From Roseiarcus sp963783175 (GTDB lineage Bacteria; Pseudomonadota; Alphaproteobacteria; Rhizobiales; Beijerinckiaceae), in contig CAWANG010000037.1 of assembly GCA_963783175.1 (NCBI GenBank), positions 372,001-436,000 of the forward strand: 64,000 nucleotides of DNA, written 5' to 3'. Below the pieces are notes generated by a model. That model did no database searches. It was not told the origin of the DNA and worked only from the letters and a program-made list of their open reading frames with translations. Of the stretch, positions 28,435 to 36,995 are shown piece by piece; within the stretch, counting starts at the first letter, position 1; every line of letters begins with the position of its first letter. The position numbers were made by a program, and so were the translations under genes.

Positions 28435-31400
28435 ATGGAATCATCGGTCCTGAAAGCGGTCGGGTTTGTGCATCTGCACGTCCACAGCGCCTATTCGCTG
28501 CGCGAGGGGGCGCTGACGATCGAAACCCTGACCAAACTTGCCAAAGCCGACGCGATGCCCGCGCTGGGAATCGCCGACACCAACAATCTGTTCGGTGCGC
28601 TCGAATTCTCCGAGAAGCTCGCCAAAGCCGGCGTCCAGCCGATCATCGGCGCCCAGACGACGGTCGATTTCGCCGACGCGGCCCCCTCTTTTTTGCGCGG
28701 CGTCGAGCGGGACGATGCGCGCGCGCCGATCGTGCTCCTGGCGCAAAACGAGGTCGGTTACCGAAACCTGATGCGCCTCGTCTCGGCGCTGTGGCGCAAT
28801 CCGACCGATGGCGACGAGCCGCATATCCCGTTCGCCGCCCTGCAAGAAAGCGACGGCCTCATTGCGCTCTCCGGCGGCCCCGCCGGACCAATCGACCGGG
28901 CGCTCCGAGCCGGATCGTCCGACCTCGCCGAGAGCCGGCTCCGACGCCTCGCCGACGCGTTCGACTCGCGGCTCTATGTCGAGATCCAGCGCCACGGGCT
29001 CGAGAGCGAGCGCGCGATCGAGCCGGCGCTCATCGATCTCGCCGACCGTCTCGGCGTCCCGCTGGTCGCGACCAACGAGCCTTATTTTGCCGACGCCTCC
29101 GACTACGAGGCGCATGATGCGCTGCTCTGCGTCGCCGAGGGGGCGCTGGTCTCGACGTCGGAGCGGCGGCGCCTGTCGCCCGAGCACCGGTTCAAGACCC
29201 GCGCCGAAATGATCGAGCTCTTCGCCGATCTCCCCGAAGCGACCGAGGCCAGCGTCGAGATCGCGATGCGCTGCGCTTATCGGCCGCTGACGCGAAAGCC
29301 GATCCTGCCGCGCTTTTCCGTCGCCGGAGGCGCCGCGGTCGACGAGGATCAGGAGCTCCGACGCCAGGCGCGCGAGGGCTTGCGGGCGCGTCTCAGCACG
29401 CACGGCCACGCGACCGGACGCACGCAGGAAGACTACGAGACGCGCCTCGCCTTCGAGCTCGACGTCATCGTCAATATGACTTTCGCCGGCTATTTCCTCA
29501 TCGTCGCCGATTTCATCCAATGGGCGAAGGCGCAAGGGATTCCGGTCGGCCCGGGGCGCGGCTCGGGCGCGGGCTCGCTCGTCGCCTGGGCGCTGACCAT
29601 CACCGATCTCGATCCCTTGCGCTTCGGCCTCCTGTTCGAGCGCTTCCTCAATCCCGAACGGGTGTCGATGCCGGATTTCGACATCGATTTCTGCCAGGAG
29701 CGGCGCGACGAGGTGATCGCCTATGTGCGCGACCGCTACGGCGAGGACCGGGTGGCGCAGATCATCACCTTCGGTTCGTTCCTCGCGCGGGGCGTCATGC
29801 GCAATGTCGGCCGGGTGCTCGAAATGCCGCTCGGACAGGTCGACAAGCTCGCCAAGCTCGTGCCGCAGAACCCCGCCCATCCGGTGACGCTGAAACAGGC
29901 GGTGGCGGACGAAGCGCGGCTTCAGGAGGCGGCCAAGGCCGATGAGAGGGTCGCCCGGATGCTGGCGATCGCCGAGCGGCTCGAGGGTCTCTTTTCCAAC
30001 GCCTCGACCCATGCCGCGGGCGTCGTCATCGGCGACCGGCCGCTGACCGAACTCGTGCCGCTCTACCGCGATCCGAAAGCAGCGATGCCGGCGACCCAGT
30101 TCAACATGAAATGGGTCGAACCGGCCGGGCTGATGAAGTTTGACTTTCTCGGCCTGAAGACGCTGACCGTGCTCAAGCGGGCGATCGACCTCATCGCGCG
30201 GCGGTCGCGTTCAGGTCGATCTCGGCAAGATCCCGCTCGACGACGCGAAGACCTTCGAGGCGCTGGCGCGCGGCGAGACGGTCGGGGTGTTCCAGGTGGA
30301 AAGCGGCGGCATGCGGCGGGCGCTCATGGAGATGCGCGCCGACCGGTTCGAGGACCTCATCGCGCTGGTCGCGCTTTATCGTCCGGGCCCGATGGCCAAT
30401 ATCCCGACCTATTGCGCCCGCAAGCTCGGCCACGAGAAGCCGGATTACATCCACCCGATGATCGAGCCGATCCTGCGCGAGACCTACGGCGTCATCACCT
30501 ATCAGGAACAGGTGATGCAGATCGCGCAAACGCTATCGGGCTATTCGCTCGGCGAAGCCGACCTTTTGCGCCGCGCGATGGGCAAGAAGATCAAGAAGGA
30601 GATGGACGCGCAGCGCGCCCGGTTCGTCGGCGGCGCGGTCGAGCGCGGCCTGACCCGCGCCAAGGCCGACGAGATTTTCGATCTCCTGGCCAAATTCGCC
30701 GACTACGGCTTCAACAAGTGTCACTCGGCGCCCTACGCGTTGATCACCTATTGGACCGCATGGTTCAAGGCCAACCATCCGGCGGAATTCCTCGCCGCGT
30801 CGATGACCCTCGACAAGGGAAACACCGACAAGCTCGCCGAGTTCCGCGCCGAGGCGCTGCGGCTTGGGATCAGGGTCGTGGCCCCTTCGGTCAATGATTC
30901 GCTGGTCGATTTCGACGTGCGCGCGGGCGATGACGGCGTACCGGCGATCCACTACGCCTTGAGCGCGATCAAGGGCGTCGGCGAGGCGCAGGCCGAGGCG
31001 CTGGTTCTGGCGCGGGGGAAGCACGCCTTCGTGTCGCTCGGCGAGATGGCGGCGCGGCTCGACCCCCGCGCCGTCAACAAGAAGGCGCTCGAGAGCCTGG
31101 CCGCGGCCGGGGCCCTCGATTGCCTGGAGGGAGACCGCGCGACCGCCTTCGCGGGCGTCGAGCCGATGCTGGCGATCGCCAACCGCGGGGCGACGGAGAA
31201 GGCGGCGGGCCAGAACGCGCTCTTCGGCGAAGAGGAGGCGGCGACGGTGAGAGCGCGCGCCGCGCCGTGGCCGGAATCGGAACGGCTCCGGCGCGAATTC
31301 GACGCCGTCGGCTTCTTCCTCTCCGGCCATCCGCTCGAAGTCTACGAGTCCGCGCTCAAACGCCTGAGGGCCACGCGCTGGGCCGATTTCGCCCGCGCGG

Positions 31401-31894
31401 TGCGCGCCGGCGCCTCGACCGCGCGGCTCGGCGCAAGCGTGCTCGACCGCTACGAGCGGCGCGCGCGCAGCGGCGGCAAGATCGGCGTCGTCCAGCTCTC
31501 CGATCCGTCGGGCCGGTACGAGGCGATCCTGTTCCAGGAGGGCCTCACCCAGTTCCGCGACCTTTTGGAGAAGGGGGCGGACGTCCTGGTGACCTTGCAG
31601 GCGGCGGTTGAGGGCGAAGACGTCCGGGCGCGAATCGTCAACGTCGAGCGGCTGACCGACGCCGCGGCCAAAGTGCAAAAAGGCCTGAGGGTGTTCGTGC
31701 GCGACGAGACCCCGCTCGATTCGATCGAGCGGCGCTTAAGCGCGCGCGGCGAGGGCGAAGTGTCGCTGGTGGTTATCCTCGGGCCGAAGGAAGGCGAAGT
31801 CGAAATCCGCCTGCCCGGCCGCTATGCGGTCAGCGCCGCCGTCGCCGGCGCGCTAAAGGCGGCGCCCGGCGTGGTGGCGGTGGAACAGGTCTGA
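28435..31894 (+). CDS. dnaE: DNA polymerase III alpha subunit, frameshifted near 30200
   Basis: Replicative polymerase, about 1150 residues. It starts at ATG 28435 and opens with the PHP domain (FVHLHVHSAYSLREGAL). The polymerase core follows (GPGRGSGAGSLVAW, PDFDIDFCQERRDEV), then KFDFLGLKTLTV, then after the break VDLGKIPLDDAKTFEAL, GVFQVESGGMRRAL and YRPGPM. The C-terminal OB-fold and tau-binding regions end at 31894. Near 30200 the frame slips, with nothing missing on either side. DnaE1 is essential, so this is best read as a sequence error. Next to tRNA-Gln. Confidence 0.93.
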
Positions 31895-31969
31895 GTCGCC
31901 GAGAAGCGCTTGCGCAGCCGCGCCCGCTTCGCTATTGACGCGTCGCCTGGGGCTCGCGCTCGCGCCCGT

Positions 31970-32043
31970 TGGGGGATAGTTCAACGGTAGAACAGCGGAC
32001 TCTGACTCCGTCAATCTTGGTTCGAATCCAGGTCCCCCAGCCA
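31970..32043 (+). tRNA. tRNA-Gln (anticodon CTG)
   Basis: A 74-nt cloverleaf: acceptor stem TGGGGGA paired with TCCCCCA, D arm GTTC/GAAC, anticodon arm GCGGA-CTCTGAC-TCCGT with anticodon CTG, T arm with TTCGAAT, and an encoded CCA end. It reads CAG codons. It lies 75 bp after dnaE and marks the left edge of the phage-like island. Confidence 0.95.
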
Positions 32044-32073
32044 CTGTAATTTCAAAGGCTTAGACCAGAATAT

Positions 32074-32094
32074 GGCCCCGAAAGGGGCCTTTTT
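32074..32094 (+). terminator. Rho-independent terminator after tRNA-Gln
   Basis: GGCCCC-GAAA-GGGGCC followed by TTTTT, 30 bp after the tRNA. A textbook hairpin with a tetraloop, probably ending the dnaE/tRNA transcript. Confidence 0.9.
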
Positions 32095-32169
32095 CATGTT
32101 GCGTTGTGTTGTGGCTAATTACCAAGCATTTTCAATGACGCCCTTGCAATAGCGGTATCTCCACGCAAC

Positions 32170-32985
32170 ATGAAACGCGACATGTTGGACGCTTCGGACG
32201 TTCAAGCGTTTCCCGGCCGTGCTGAGATCGAAGCCGCGCTCCGGGAGCTCCCTGAAAAAGAGCCAGGCGCGCCGTGCGCCGGGCTGCCGCGAGAGCAGTA
32301 CATCCGACACGCAGTGGATGAGCTTTGCCACCGAGGCGCTTTACTTCAGCGCTCCGGCGGCACCGGGACGACCCCTCCGCACTACCGACCCTGCTCGGCC
32401 GAGACGATGACGAAGGAACTAAAGGAACTAAAGGACCGCGCCGAGAAACTCGCCCGCAAGACGGCGAACCATGGTCGGGACAAGCGAGCGCGCGAAAAGC
32501 TCGCATCACTATTGCGCGGCCTTCACGCCACCACGATCGAAGAGCTCGACGACGCGCCAGTATTCATTGTGGACGGGAAGCCGCGGCTCCCCGTTTTTTC
32601 CGACATCCTGAGAAGCTTGCCTGATCGGCTTGAACGGGGCCTAGCCGTCTCCGAACGGGATGTGCAGCTAGTCGCGTTGCTGGCGAGACACACCCTGAAG
32701 CGGACCAGCGGGTATTATTATCCTTCGATTGGCCGGCTCCCGGATCGGCAGGCCCACATCATCGCCGACCTGCTCGCGACCGCGTATCGCGACCTGACGG
32801 GGCGCGAGCCGGGATACACGGTTCCGACGGAGACGACGAAATCCTACGATCTCCGTCTCGCAGGAAAGGTCATCTCCGGCGAATGGGGTCTGTTCGTCGA
32901 AAAAATTTTCAAAGCCCTCGGCCTTAAGCGCGCCGTCGTTCACACCGTTCGGCGCGGAAAGTATGGCTTCCGCCACAAAAACTGA
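32170..32985 (+). CDS. Island hypothetical protein
   Basis: A 271-residue frame; an internal ATG at 32407 (MTKELKELKDRAEKL) may be the real start and would give 192 residues. The C-terminal half is basic and helical (LVALLARHTLKRTSGYYYP; GLFVEKIFKALGLKRAVVHTVRR), suggesting nucleic-acid binding. It is the first gene behind the tRNA in a block of phage-type genes on the same strand. No family recognised. Confidence 0.5.
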   Translation: MKRDMLDASDVQAFPGRAEIEAALRELPEKEPGAPCAGLPREQYIRHAVDELCHRGALLQRSGGTGTTPPHYRPCSAETMTKELKELKDRAEKLARKTANHGRDKRAREKLASLLRGLHATTIEELDDAPVFIVDGKPRLPVFSDILRSLPDRLERGLAVSERDVQLVALLARHTLKRTSGYYYPSIGRLPDRQAHIIADLLATAYRDLTGREPGYTVPTETTKSYDLRLAGKVISGEWGLFVEKIFKALGLKRAVVHTVRRGKYGFRHKN

Positions 32986-33064
32986 CCCCCTTCAGCACTT
33001 TCGACTGAACGTAGCAGCCAGGGTCTAACCGCATCGTCCGTAACTAAAACCGGGTGACTGCGAG

Positions 33065-33286
33065 ATGATCGGCAACAGCAATAGCAACGGGCAGCCGCTG
33101 AAGGTGCTTTGGGGAGCCAGAGCGATCGGCGCTCACGTAGGTCTGCCAACACGCAAGGCGTTTTATCTACTCGAAAAAGGCCTGCTTCCCGGCGAGAAAA
33201 TCGGAAAGATTTGGACCTCGACAGAAGACCGGCTCGCCGACCGCATTCGCGGCGGAAGACGCCTCGAAGCTGAGGCTTCGGCGTGA
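33065..33286 (+). CDS. Small excisionase/HTH-like DNA-binding protein
   Basis: 73 residues, with VLWGARAIGAHVGLPTRKAFYLLEKGLLPGEKIGKIWTST, the pattern of MerR-like winged helix-turn-helix domains found in excisionases and phage regulators (helix, turn, then a wing ending in W and T). It probably regulates or excises the island. The next small gene begins 3 bp after its stop. Confidence 0.7.
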   Translation: MIGNSNSNGQPLKVLWGARAIGAHVGLPTRKAFYLLEKGLLPGEKIGKIWTSTEDRLADRIRGGRRLEAEASA

Positions 33287-33289
33287 TCG

Positions 33290-33541
33290 ATGGCGCCCTC
33301 GGAAACGGCGAGGGCCGCCCCCGCAGCGCGGGATAGCGACCCTCGGATCGAGCTTTTGCTGGGTAGCAGGCTTGATTCCCGCCAGATAGCACGAGACCCC
33401 GCCCTTAGTCGAGCCCTCGTCATCGTCGCCCTGCGCAAGCGGGCAGCAACACTGCGCCGTGGACGTCGCCACCCCCAGCGCGTCCGAACCGCGATCGCGC
33501 TCGAGCATCTGGCCCGCGAGCTCGAGGGGCGACGTACATGA
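33290..33541 (+). CDS. Small basic island protein
   Basis: 83 residues, Arg/Ala-rich (RALVIVALRKRAATLRRGRRHP). It sits between the HTH gene and DUF3102 with 3-bp spacing on one side and a 4-bp ATGA overlap on the other, which supports it being translated. No family recognised. Confidence 0.5.
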   Translation: MAPSETARAAPAARDSDPRIELLLGSRLDSRQIARDPALSRALVIVALRKRAATLRRGRRHPQRVRTAIALEHLARELEGRRT

Positions 33542-34255
33542 ACGAGGCGTGCAACGAAGCCGCCAAGCCGCATAAGGCGGAAGACAGCGTTCATGCCGTA
33601 GAGCTGGCAACCTTCGACTATGGTGCCTTGACTCCCGAGACGGCGGAGATGGTCCGCTCGACCGCCGTGGGGATCCGCAACTCCATGCGCCAGGTGTTGT
33701 CGGAAGTGATCGCCTCCGGCCACGCTCTGCTGCGCGTCCAGGCCGCCCTCCCATATGGCGCATTCGGCAAGTGGCTTCTATCGGAGTTCGGTTGGGATAG
33801 GCGCACGGCCCAGAACTACATGCGGGTCGCCGAAGCCTTCGGGCAGATGGGAAACGCCGTTTCGCATCTACCGCTTCGAAGTCATTTACAAGCTGGCTAC
33901 GCAGCCCCCGGCAACCCGAGAGTACATCCTCCAGACCGGCTGCTCGGAAGCCCAGATCTCGGCCGAGATCAAGATCGCGATCAAGAAGCGGGCGAAGGCG
34001 AAGAAGGCCAAGCGCAAGCGAGCGTATGGGAAGAAGACGCCCGAACAGCTCGAGCAGGAGCTCCTCTCGCGCGAACGAGAAGAGCAGGCTGCCGCGAACG
34101 AGGCTGTACACCTCCTGTGTGAGCTCGGCGGGCATGCGCCAGAGAAGATCGGCGCCCTGAGAGACCTGATCAATAGGTCGGTCTTCCGGTTCCTGGATAC
34201 GCTCAATGCGCTCGAGATCGCCGCCCTTCCCCTACGACAACACGGAGGAAAATGA
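33538..34255 (+). CDS. DUF3102 protein, frameshifted near 33868
   Basis: Phage/ICE-associated DUF3102 family. The N-terminal part has the domain core (TAVGIRNSMRQVLSEVIASGHALLRVQ...YGAFGKWLLSEFGWDRRTAQNYMRVAEAFG). The frame then breaks after VSHLP and continues in another frame with FEVIYKLATQPPATREYIL, a Lys/Ala-rich helix and a stop at 34255. Repaired length is about 239 residues. Members are usually encoded near primases and methyltransferases, as here; the molecular role is unknown. Confidence 0.75.
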
Positions 34256-34488
34256 TGCCCAGGATTCTGTGCTCGATCTGCGGCGCGGGCCCCGCGTATG
34301 AGGATGGCGCCGCCGCGCTCTTCGCCGACGGCAGGGACGAGAAGGGCCGGCCGCTCCGATTTTGCGCCGAGGGCCTGCCGCTCACCGCAGTGCAGGCCTG
34401 GCTTGACCGCCAGCTCCGAGTTGGCCCGCTCCTCGAGCCTGGCGTCGTCGCCGTCTTCGCCCAGCGCCTGGCGGAGGGCCCGCGATGA
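34252..34488 (+). CDS. Small CxxC protein of the island
   Basis: 78 residues with one CSIC pair near the N-terminus (PRILCSICGAGPAYEDG), possibly half a zinc site, then a short helical region. Two adjacent ATGs (34252, 34255) follow GGAGG. It overlaps the DUF3102 stop and the methyltransferase start by 4 bp each, so all three are translationally coupled. Confidence 0.6.
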   Translation: MMPRILCSICGAGPAYEDGAAALFADGRDEKGRPLRFCAEGLPLTAVQAWLDRQLRVGPLLEPGVVAVFAQRLAEGPR

Positions 34489-35597
34489 CGCCCTATCACG
34501 AGTTCTTTGCCGGCGGCGGCTTTGCCCGGGTTGGGCTCGGCCCGCGGTTGAAGTGCGAATTCGCCAACGAGTTGGACACCAAGAAAGCGATCTCATACCG
34601 CGCCAACCACGGCTCCGCCGAGCTCAAGGTTTGCGACATCGCCGCGCTCACGGCGTCTGACCTCCCCGGCCATCCCTCCTTACTCTGGGGTTCGCCTCCC
34701 TGCGTAGGCGCAAGCCTCGCCGGCGGGCGCAAGGGGCTTGGCCCCGAGGCGTGGAAGTTTCTCGATCTCGTGCAGGCCCTCCGCGACGAGGGGCGCGCTC
34801 CTGCGCTGGTCGCGATCGAAAATGTGCCGGACATGCTGACGTCGGACGGCGGCTGCGATTTCGACCGCACCTGCTTCATGCTCGACGAAGCCGGCTATCG
34901 CATCGGCGCAATGGTGATCGACGCCGCGATGTTCACGCCGCAGTCGAGGGAAAGGCTATTCGTCATCGCGGTCGCGACCGACATCCCGACGGCCGTCATC
35001 GCCGACGGGCCGTCCGAGCCGTTCCATCCCGAAGGCTTGGTGAAAGCGCTCCGCCGGCAGCGGATGCAGCCGATCTGGTTCAAGCTTCCGGTCCCGCCGC
35101 CGCACGGCATGACGTTGGCCGACATCATCGACGAGCGTTCCATCGACTGGAACATGCCCAACGAGACTGCGGCGATCATCGCCTCGATGGAGCCGGAGCA
35201 TCTCGCCCGCCTCGCCAGCGACAAGATGGCGGGGAAGCCGGTGGTCCGAAGCCTGAACCGCCGCACGCGCAGGAACGGCCCGACCTGGGAGTCGCGCAAG
35301 GATGTGATCGCCAATTGCCTGAGGACGGCGAGCGGCGGCTCCAGCATCCAGACGCTGATGTTCATCAACGGCGAGACCGTCCGCACCCGCAAGATCTCTC
35401 CCACCGAATACGCCCGCGCGATGGGCCTGCCGTCTACCTACCGGCTGCCCTCCAACCGCACCGACGCCTTCAACCTGATCGGTGACGGTCTGGCGGTCGC
35501 GGTCGTGTCGTTCATCGAGCGCCACCTCATCTCGCCGATCTTGAATTCGCGGCCGGCGGTCTCGGGCGAGCTCGCTCTCGAGGGGCAGCGGTCATGA
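34485..35597 (+). CDS. DNA (cytosine-5) methyltransferase, phage type
   Basis: A 370-residue protein. Motif I is FFAGGGFARVGLG, the catalytic motif IV is GSPPC (nucleophile Cys73), motif VI is ENV (112-114), and motif VIII-like SRERLFVIA follows. The target-recognition region lies about 190-300. The C-terminal conserved block ISPTEYARAMGLP and NLIGDGLAVAV is complete. No restriction endonuclease lies nearby, so it is probably an orphan that shields the element from host restriction or tunes expression. The next gene, a second methyltransferase, overlaps its stop. Confidence 0.9.
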   Translation: MTPYHEFFAGGGFARVGLGPRLKCEFANELDTKKAISYRANHGSAELKVCDIAALTASDLPGHPSLLWGSPPCVGASLAGGRKGLGPEAWKFLDLVQALRDEGRAPALVAIENVPDMLTSDGGCDFDRTCFMLDEAGYRIGAMVIDAAMFTPQSRERLFVIAVATDIPTAVIADGPSEPFHPEGLVKALRRQRMQPIWFKLPVPPPHGMTLADIIDERSIDWNMPNETAAIIASMEPEHLARLASDKMAGKPVVRSLNRRTRRNGPTWESRKDVIANCLRTASGGSSIQTLMFINGETVRTRKISPTEYARAMGLPSTYRLPSNRTDAFNLIGDGLAVAVVSFIERHLISPILNSRPAVSGELALEGQRS

Positions 35598-36267
35598 CCG
35601 TCGCTTGGCGGCCGGCCAAACGCTCGCCGATCGCGATTCGCGACGCCGCCGAGCTCTACGAGACGCCCCGCGTCGCCGTCGGCGCTTTGCTCCTGACCGG
35701 CGAGCTCAACCGGTTCCGCGGCGGCGTCTGGGAGCCGGCGGCCGGCCGCGGCGCGATCGTCCGCGAGCTCGCCCGAGCTGGGTTCCATGTCGTCGCCACC
35801 GATCTCATCCCCTACCCGGACGCCGATTCGGGGATCAAGACGCCGATCGACTTCCTGCTCACGAAGCAGCCGCCGGAGGGCGTCTCGGCGATCTGCACGA
35901 ACCCGCCTTTCGCTCAAGCCGACGACTTCATCCGCCACGGCCTCGAGCTCGGCCTGCCCGTCATAGTCCTGCTGCGCTTGCAGGCGCTGAGGGCGTCGGC
36001 CGCAGCGACATCATTGATCGCCATCTGCGGCGCCTTTACGTCGGATGCCAGCGCTTGCCCCAGATGCACCGGCTGGGCTGGACGGGAAAGCGCGTCCGGC
36101 TCTCCGGTTCGCCATCCGCCTGGTTCGTGTTTCAGCCCGGCGACCGCCGCGGGCCGATCGAGCTGCAGCGCATCAATTTTCTCAAGCCTGAAACATCAGA
36201 ATTCGCCGCCCCGGCCGAACCCCGGGACGGCAAATCCGCGGACGCGCGGCTTCGCGTCCGACCGTAA
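35594..36267 (+). CDS. NPPF-type DNA methyltransferase, frameshifted near 35978
   Basis: SAM-dependent methyltransferase of the amino-methylating class. The SAM-binding WEPAAGRGAIVRELARAGF (46-64) and catalytic NPPF (103-106) are intact. After VIVLLRL the frame slips. The expected end (EGVGRSDIIDRHLRRLYV ... GSPSAWFVF ... IELQRINFL) runs in another frame to 36267. Repaired length is about 224 residues. The order SAM motif before NPPF suits N6-adenine or N4-cytosine transfer. It overlaps the C5 methyltransferase stop by 4 bp. Confidence 0.75.
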
Positions 36268-36292
36268 CCCTCCCAACAGAGGAACCTTCAGC

Positions 36293-36931
36293 ATGTCATA
36301 TGATTCGGACAATGATCGGGAGCCGGACTTCGACCTGATCCTCGGCGCCTGGCTCAAGTGCCCCAAGGGTCGCTGGCTCCTTGACGACGTCGACATCAAG
36401 ACCGGGCCGGACGGCGCCGTCCCGCTGCTCCTCCTGTCGACGTGGCGCCACGGCGTGATCCGCTTCGACAAGGGCGACGACGGCATCGTCCGCGCCGTCA
36501 TCGTCGGCGAGCTCAAGGCGTATTCGGACTGCGCCCCGTCGCACGACAAGATGCCGGAAGGCTGCAACCCGTACACCATCGGTCATGTTTTAATCGACGG
36601 CGAGCTCGCCACCTTCACTGCGAGCTCCTGGGGCGCGCGCAAGCAATTCAAGCGAGTCTTTGACAATCATAGGATTGTTCACCCGCGCGAATTCCCGGTC
36701 TGCGCGCTCGGGGCGACAATCCCGGACCAGAACGGCAATTCGGCGCCGACCTTCACCCCCGTGAAGTGGGTCCCGATCGGCGACTTCGCCGACATGCTGG
36801 GCGGAACCGAGGCGATCGAGGCCTCGCCGGCGCCGAAGCCGCTGCCGCCGGTCGCCGAGGCGCCGCCGCCGATCGACGAGGCGTCAGTCAACTGGGCCGA
36901 CGTCACTGGCGAAGATTCGGGTCCGTTCTGA
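36293..36931 (+). CDS. Island hypothetical protein (phage replication neighbourhood)
   Basis: 212 residues from ATG 36293. The N-terminal region is mixed alpha/beta (ILGAWLKCPKGRWLLDDVDI), the middle contains SSWGARKQFKRVFDN, and a Pro/Ala-rich acidic tail ends DSGPF. The acidic tail with terminal Pro-Phe recalls single-stranded DNA-binding proteins, but the body is not a clear OB fold. Followed directly by a strong terminator. Confidence 0.6.
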   Translation: MSYDSDNDREPDFDLILGAWLKCPKGRWLLDDVDIKTGPDGAVPLLLLSTWRHGVIRFDKGDDGIVRAVIVGELKAYSDCAPSHDKMPEGCNPYTIGHVLIDGELATFTASSWGARKQFKRVFDNHRIVHPREFPVCALGATIPDQNGNSAPTFTPVKWVPIGDFADMLGGTEAIEASPAPKPLPPVAEAPPPIDEASVNWADVTGEDSGPF

Positions 36932-36940
36932 CTGCTACCC

Positions 36941-36977
36941 GACGCCGCGGACAATCCCGTCCGCGGCGTCCTTTTTT
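36941..36977 (+). terminator. Strong Rho-independent terminator
   Basis: GACGCCGCGGAC (36941-36952) pairs perfectly with 36959-36970 across a 6-nt loop, followed by CTTTTTT. It ends the methyltransferase operon before the primase/helicase-like gene. Confidence 0.92.
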
Positions 36978-36995
36978 CGGTGATGCGACGCCCCC

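Noticed and set aside
28441..30012. 523-codon minus-strand open frame across dnaE
   Set aside because: It is the mirror of the highly conserved DnaE reading frame in GC-rich DNA, with no recognisable family and no ribosome site.
31970..32043. tRNA-Gln as an amber suppressor that would rescue the two TAG codons
   Set aside because: Its anticodon is CTG, which reads CAG; an amber suppressor would need CTA. Weak natural read-through cannot be excluded but is not shown by the sequence.
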